DNA of 8,574 nucleotides, from the NCBI RefSeq assembly GCF_910578895.1, contig NZ_CAJTSC010000047.1, forward strand, positions 14,708 through 23,281. The letters are read 5' to 3'. The notes under the pieces were generated by a model. The model saw only the letters and a list, made by a program, of their open reading frames with translations. It was not told where the DNA came from and ran no database searches. The translations under genes were made by a program, and so were the position numbers. This stretch comes from an uncultured Bacteroides sp. (GTDB lineage Bacteria > Bacteroidota > Bacteroidia > Bacteroidales > Bacteroidaceae). Each line of letters begins with the position of its first letter. Positions within the stretch are counted from its first letter, which is position 1. Positions 5,825-8,574 of the stretch are shown piece after piece.

Positions 5825-8155
5825 ATGAAACGATTCAAATGTATTTTCCTATTGAGTGTGTTCCTGCCTATACTGGTGCAGGCACAGATAACCACCGTCA
5901 TCGGTCGTGTGGTGGACGAACATAACCAACCTTTGCCCTTTGCCAACGTGGTGTTGCTTTCGTTACCGGACTCCACCTACGTAACAGGCACGATTAGCCG
6001 CGAGGATGGCACTTTCTCCTTAGAGAACAAAGGAGAAAACCTGCTATGCGTTTCTTTTGTAGGTTATACTACTACCTATAAAAAGTGTGTATCGGGCGAT
6101 GCGGGTACCTTGCAACTCCTACCTGACGCGCAACTGCTTGGCGAAGTTGTGGTGAAGGCCAGTTTACCCGTCACCCACATAAAAGACGATGCGTTGGCTA
6201 CTACCGTGCAAGGCACTGTCCTCAGCAAGGCAGGTACGGTAGAAGATGTATTGGCGCACATCCCCGGCTTGCAGAAGAAGCAGGACGGCTTCGAGGTGCT
6301 GGGCAAAGGTGCGCCGCTTATCTACATCAATGGACGGAAGATGCGCGACGCGTCGGAACTAGATCAACTCTCGTCCGAAGACATCCGGAGTGTGGAAGTG
6401 GTGCAGAATCCCGGTGCCCGCTACGATGCCACGGTGAGTGCGGTGGTACGCATCCGCACCGTGAAACGGCAGGGCGAGGGCTTCGGCATCAGCCTGCGCA
6501 GCAGTTACGACCAGTCGCAGAACGCCGACTTCGGGGAGCAGGCCGACGTGAACTACCGTCATAACAGTCTCGACGTGTTCGGCATGATTCGCTTCGATAA
6601 GACGGACGACCGGCAAGAGGACTTGTTGAACCAGACCACCTATGCCGACACGCTGTGGGCACAGAACAACTACCAACGAGCTGATGAGGAAACCCGTGAA
6701 CTGAGCGGACGCATCGGCTTCAACTACGACTTCAACGACCGCCACTCCATCGGTGTGCGTTACGACATCGGCAAGACGCTGCATCAAGTGGAAACCAGTA
6801 TCTTCGACAGCAAGGTGCAGGCAGACGGGCTGCCTTACGATGTGTTGCACTCCGATATCTATGCCAAGGTGGATTTCAGCCCCGAACATTCGCTCAACGC
6901 CTACTACGCCGGACAGATAGGCAAGGGGCAATTGGAGTGGGATGCTGACTACTACAACTCCCAATATACCCACCGCACGCTGAACACGGAAGACAGCCAG
7001 GACCACGACGACCGCAAGGTGACCTCCATCAACGACGTGGACAACCAGCTTACCGCGACAAAGGCTTCCTTCACCCATCCGCTATGGGGCGGCAGCCTCT
7101 CCGTAGGAGGCGAGTACACCTATACCGACCGCCACGATGACTACATCAATCACGAAGGCTACGTGCGTACCTCTTATAGCCGCATCCGCGAGCAGAACCT
7201 GGCCGGATTCGTGCAGTACAGCCACCCTCTGCGCTTCGGCAGCTTGGGCGGAGGGCAACTGGTTGCAGGCGTGCGCTATGAGCATGTAGACTTCGATTAT
7301 TACAGCAGTGGCGTCTACGTGCCCGAACAGAGCCGCACCTACGATAACCTTTTTCCCAATGTTTCCCTTGCCGGACAACTGGGCAAGGTGCAATTCCAAC
7401 TGAGCTATGCTGCCAAGACGCAACGCCCCTCGTATAGTCAACTGCGCAACAACGTGACCTACGCCAACCGCTTCACGTGGCAGACGGGCAACCCGTTGTT
7501 GAAGCCCAGCATCACGCACGATGTAACGCTGGCAGGCGTATGGCGCTTCTTCCAGGCGATGGTCAGTTATAAGGTCGTCCGTGACTACATCTTCTATTGG
7601 GGCACGCAGGTCGAGGGGCAATCCGCCGTCACCCTTATCAACTACATCAATCACGACCGTCTGCCCGGCCTTACCGCCGTGCTCTCCGCCTCGCCCACCA
7701 TCGGTCTGTGGAACCTCAATGCCAGTGCGGTGCTGATGAAGCAATGGTTCTCGCTCGATGCAGCCGGACAGCACCGCACGTACAACAATCCACTCTTTAT
7801 CGGTTCGCTGAACAATGTCTTTACTCTGCCTGCCGGTTTCCGGTTCACAGCCGACTTCACGTATCAAAGCCGGGGGCAGGTGCAGAACATCACCCTGCGC
7901 CGCCCGCAACTGACGCTCAACGTCGGCCTGCGTAAGTCATTCCTTAAAGACGCCCTCAGCATCGAGGCACGCGGCAATGACCTGTTGCTGGGCGCGAAAC
8001 AAGAAGCCCTGCTCTACATGCAGAGTTCGCAGATGACTGACCTGTCGTGGGGTGACTGGCGTTCGTTCAGCCTCACCGTGCGCTACAAATTCAATGCGGC
8101 GAAGAGCAAGTATCGCGGCACAGGTGCAGGGCAGGAGATCAAAAGTAGATTTTAA
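5825..8155 (+). CDS. TonB-dependent-receptor-like outer-membrane beta-barrel protein
   Basis: The 776-residue product begins with a signal peptide, MKRFKCIFLLSVFLPILVQA, probably cut before Q21. A carboxypeptidase-regulatory-like beta-sandwich follows (about 22-105; GRVVDEHNQPLPFANVVLL, DGTFSL, SFVGY). Next comes a plug-like domain (about 123-213) with VEDVLAHIPGLQ, PLIYINGRKMRD and a VEVVQNPGARYDATVSAVVRI segment. The remainder (about 220-776) is rich in alternating aromatic beta-strands and matches the 'outer membrane protein beta-barrel family' (PF14905-like). It ends with a barrel strand and the short polar tail TGAGQEIKSRF typical of these proteins. Length is normal and the frame is intact. 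No SusD-like partner or glycan enzymes are nearby, so the substrate is unknown; this subfamily is often not sugar-specific. Twin palindromes upstream suggest inducible expression. ATG at 5825 directly precedes the signal peptide. Confidence 0.92.
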   Translation: MKRFKCIFLLSVFLPILVQAQITTVIGRVVDEHNQPLPFANVVLLSLPDSTYVTGTISREDGTFSLENKGENLLCVSFVGYTTTYKKCVSGDAGTLQLLPDAQLLGEVVVKASLPVTHIKDDALATTVQGTVLSKAGTVEDVLAHIPGLQKKQDGFEVLGKGAPLIYINGRKMRDASELDQLSSEDIRSVEVVQNPGARYDATVSAVVRIRTVKRQGEGFGISLRSSYDQSQNADFGEQADVNYRHNSLDVFGMIRFDKTDDRQEDLLNQTTYADTLWAQNNYQRADEETRELSGRIGFNYDFNDRHSIGVRYDIGKTLHQVETSIFDSKVQADGLPYDVLHSDIYAKVDFSPEHSLNAYYAGQIGKGQLEWDADYYNSQYTHRTLNTEDSQDHDDRKVTSINDVDNQLTATKASFTHPLWGGSLSVGGEYTYTDRHDDYINHEGYVRTSYSRIREQNLAGFVQYSHPLRFGSLGGGQLVAGVRYEHVDFDYYSSGVYVPEQSRTYDNLFPNVSLAGQLGKVQFQLSYAAKTQRPSYSQLRNNVTYANRFTWQTGNPLLKPSITHDVTLAGVWRFFQAMVSYKVVRDYIFYWGTQVEGQSAVTLINYINHDRLPGLTAVLSASPTIGLWNLNASAVLMKQWFSLDAAGQHRTYNNPLFIGSLNNVFTLPAGFRFTADFTYQSRGQVQNITLRRPQLTLNVGLRKSFLKDALSIEARGNDLLLGAKQEALLYMQSSQMTDLSWGDWRSFSLTVRYKFNAAKSKYRGTGAGQEIKSRF

Positions 8156-8167
8156 ATCCTTATTTGT

Positions 8168-8509
8168 ATGGCTATACATTTCATAAATCTCTCTTGGGCA
8201 GAAATCGGTATTGTGGAAAGTACCAGTTTCGTTCTTTCCTTTCTGCAGAAAGGGGATGAACCGATAGAGCAGGCGGTAGAGAGATACGTTATCGGTTATA
8301 TGGCATTTTGGGGTATCGTCTTTGTCAAGAACAACTTAATACATTCCAGACCTAACGAAACTACGATGGAAGCCGGGAAAGAGAAAATCAGGCAATATGT
8401 GGCGCGACATCCGCCTGCGACACCTTTGCCACGATTCTACATCACGCTTCTAAATCAACCTCATATTGCTGGCGATGCCTATGGCTTCAGTGATGTTTTT
8501 TGCCTTTAG
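8168..8509 (+). CDS. Hypothetical protein, 113 residues
   Basis: ATG at 8168 follows the receptor stop by 12 bp, so the gene may be read from the same transcript. The product (MAIHFINLSWAEIGIVES...) has a charged segment DEPIEQAVERYV, a moderately hydrophobic stretch GYMAFWGIVFV, a basic region and a proline-rich part PPATPLPRF. I do not recognise a family. The ending, GDAYGFSDVFCL, looks unlike a natural C-terminus. In the same stretch another frame from ATG 8475 (MPMASVMFFAFSLLNWKI) runs open to the window edge. The real protein may therefore be truncated or frameshifted near 8430-8475, or this may be a decaying remnant. Codon use is compatible with coding in the first two thirds. Confidence 0.45.
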   Translation: MAIHFINLSWAEIGIVESTSFVLSFLQKGDEPIEQAVERYVIGYMAFWGIVFVKNNLIHSRPNETTMEAGKEKIRQYVARHPPATPLPRFYITLLNQPHIAGDAYGFSDVFCL

Positions 8510-8551
8510 CTTACTGAATTGGAAAATCCACTCGTATCTGCCCCCTTCCGT

Positions 8552-8565
8552 TCACTTTAAAGTGA
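8552..8565. repeat. Perfect 14-bp palindrome with C-rich flanks at window edge
   Basis: TCACTTTAAAGTGA is its own reverse complement and is bordered by CCCCC on the left and CCCCCC on the right. It could be a regulator-binding site or lie near the end of an insertion sequence (IS21-like elements have terminal repeats of similar character). The right flank is not available to decide. Confidence 0.35.
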
Positions 8566-8574
8566 TCCCCCCAA

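Noticed and set aside
6359..7909. Long leftward reading frames (239 and 275 residues) inside the receptor gene
   Set aside because: Antisense shadows caused by G+C-rich codon positions; their valine/histidine-rich composition is typical of this artefact and no promoter or start context supports them.
1..8574. CRISPR array, tRNA or rRNA gene
   Set aside because: No regularly spaced identical repeats of 24-40 bp, no cloverleaf with an intact TpsiC arm, and no rRNA-like conserved segments were found by eye on either strand.

Overview
The window looks like chromosomal DNA of a Bacteroidales gut bacterium, probably Bacteroides or Phocaeicola. Several genes are preceded by the Bacteroidetes-type promoter (TTTG, about 20 bp, TAnnTTTG). 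Gene content also fits this order: an outer-membrane receptor of the CarboxypepD_reg/plug/barrel type and an Rpn-like PD-(D/E)XK protein with an EGRAEG repeat tail. The species cannot be fixed from the sequence.

Positions 1-3050 hold a strongly A+T-rich, leftward operon of two genes one base apart, read from a textbook promoter at 3019-3050. The first encodes an amino DNA methyltransferase (HxYPAKFP, FCGCGT, TSPPY). The second encodes a large ATPase with an HSP90/MutL-like GHKL N-terminus and, at the window edge, a histidine-kinase-like H-box (SHD). The ATPase gene runs off the left edge. A methyltransferase paired with a GHKL ATPase recalls the MORC/MutL-like ATPases of restriction-modification and anti-phage loci. 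This is the best candidate for an unusual system here, although no nuclease is visible and the operon is incomplete.

Positions 3050-3750 are mostly non-coding. They hold a probable short rightward transcript (promoter element at 3293, possible 17-codon ORF, strong terminator at 3451-3484), then an unrecognised 48-residue ORF, then a hairpin terminator at 3691-3725. An Rpn/PDDEXK_2-family nuclease gene lies leftward at 3752-4678 with its own perfect promoter. Beyond it (4759-4912) is a roughly 154-bp imperfect inverted repeat that could be a MITE or a folded RNA.

Positions 5256-5632 carry a small single-span membrane protein gene that appears broken by one missing base. Upstream of 5825 are two copies of the palindrome TACCCTATTGGGTA, 39 bp centre to centre, next to a degenerate promoter. 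They look like operators for the large receptor gene at 5825-8155, which has no SusD partner. A 113-residue hypothetical ORF follows 12 bp later, and the window ends in a perfect 14-bp palindrome with C-rich flanks.

Base composition is mosaic. The left third is far more A+T-rich than the receptor gene and most of the Rpn gene, which suggests the methyltransferase/ATPase operon was acquired by transfer.
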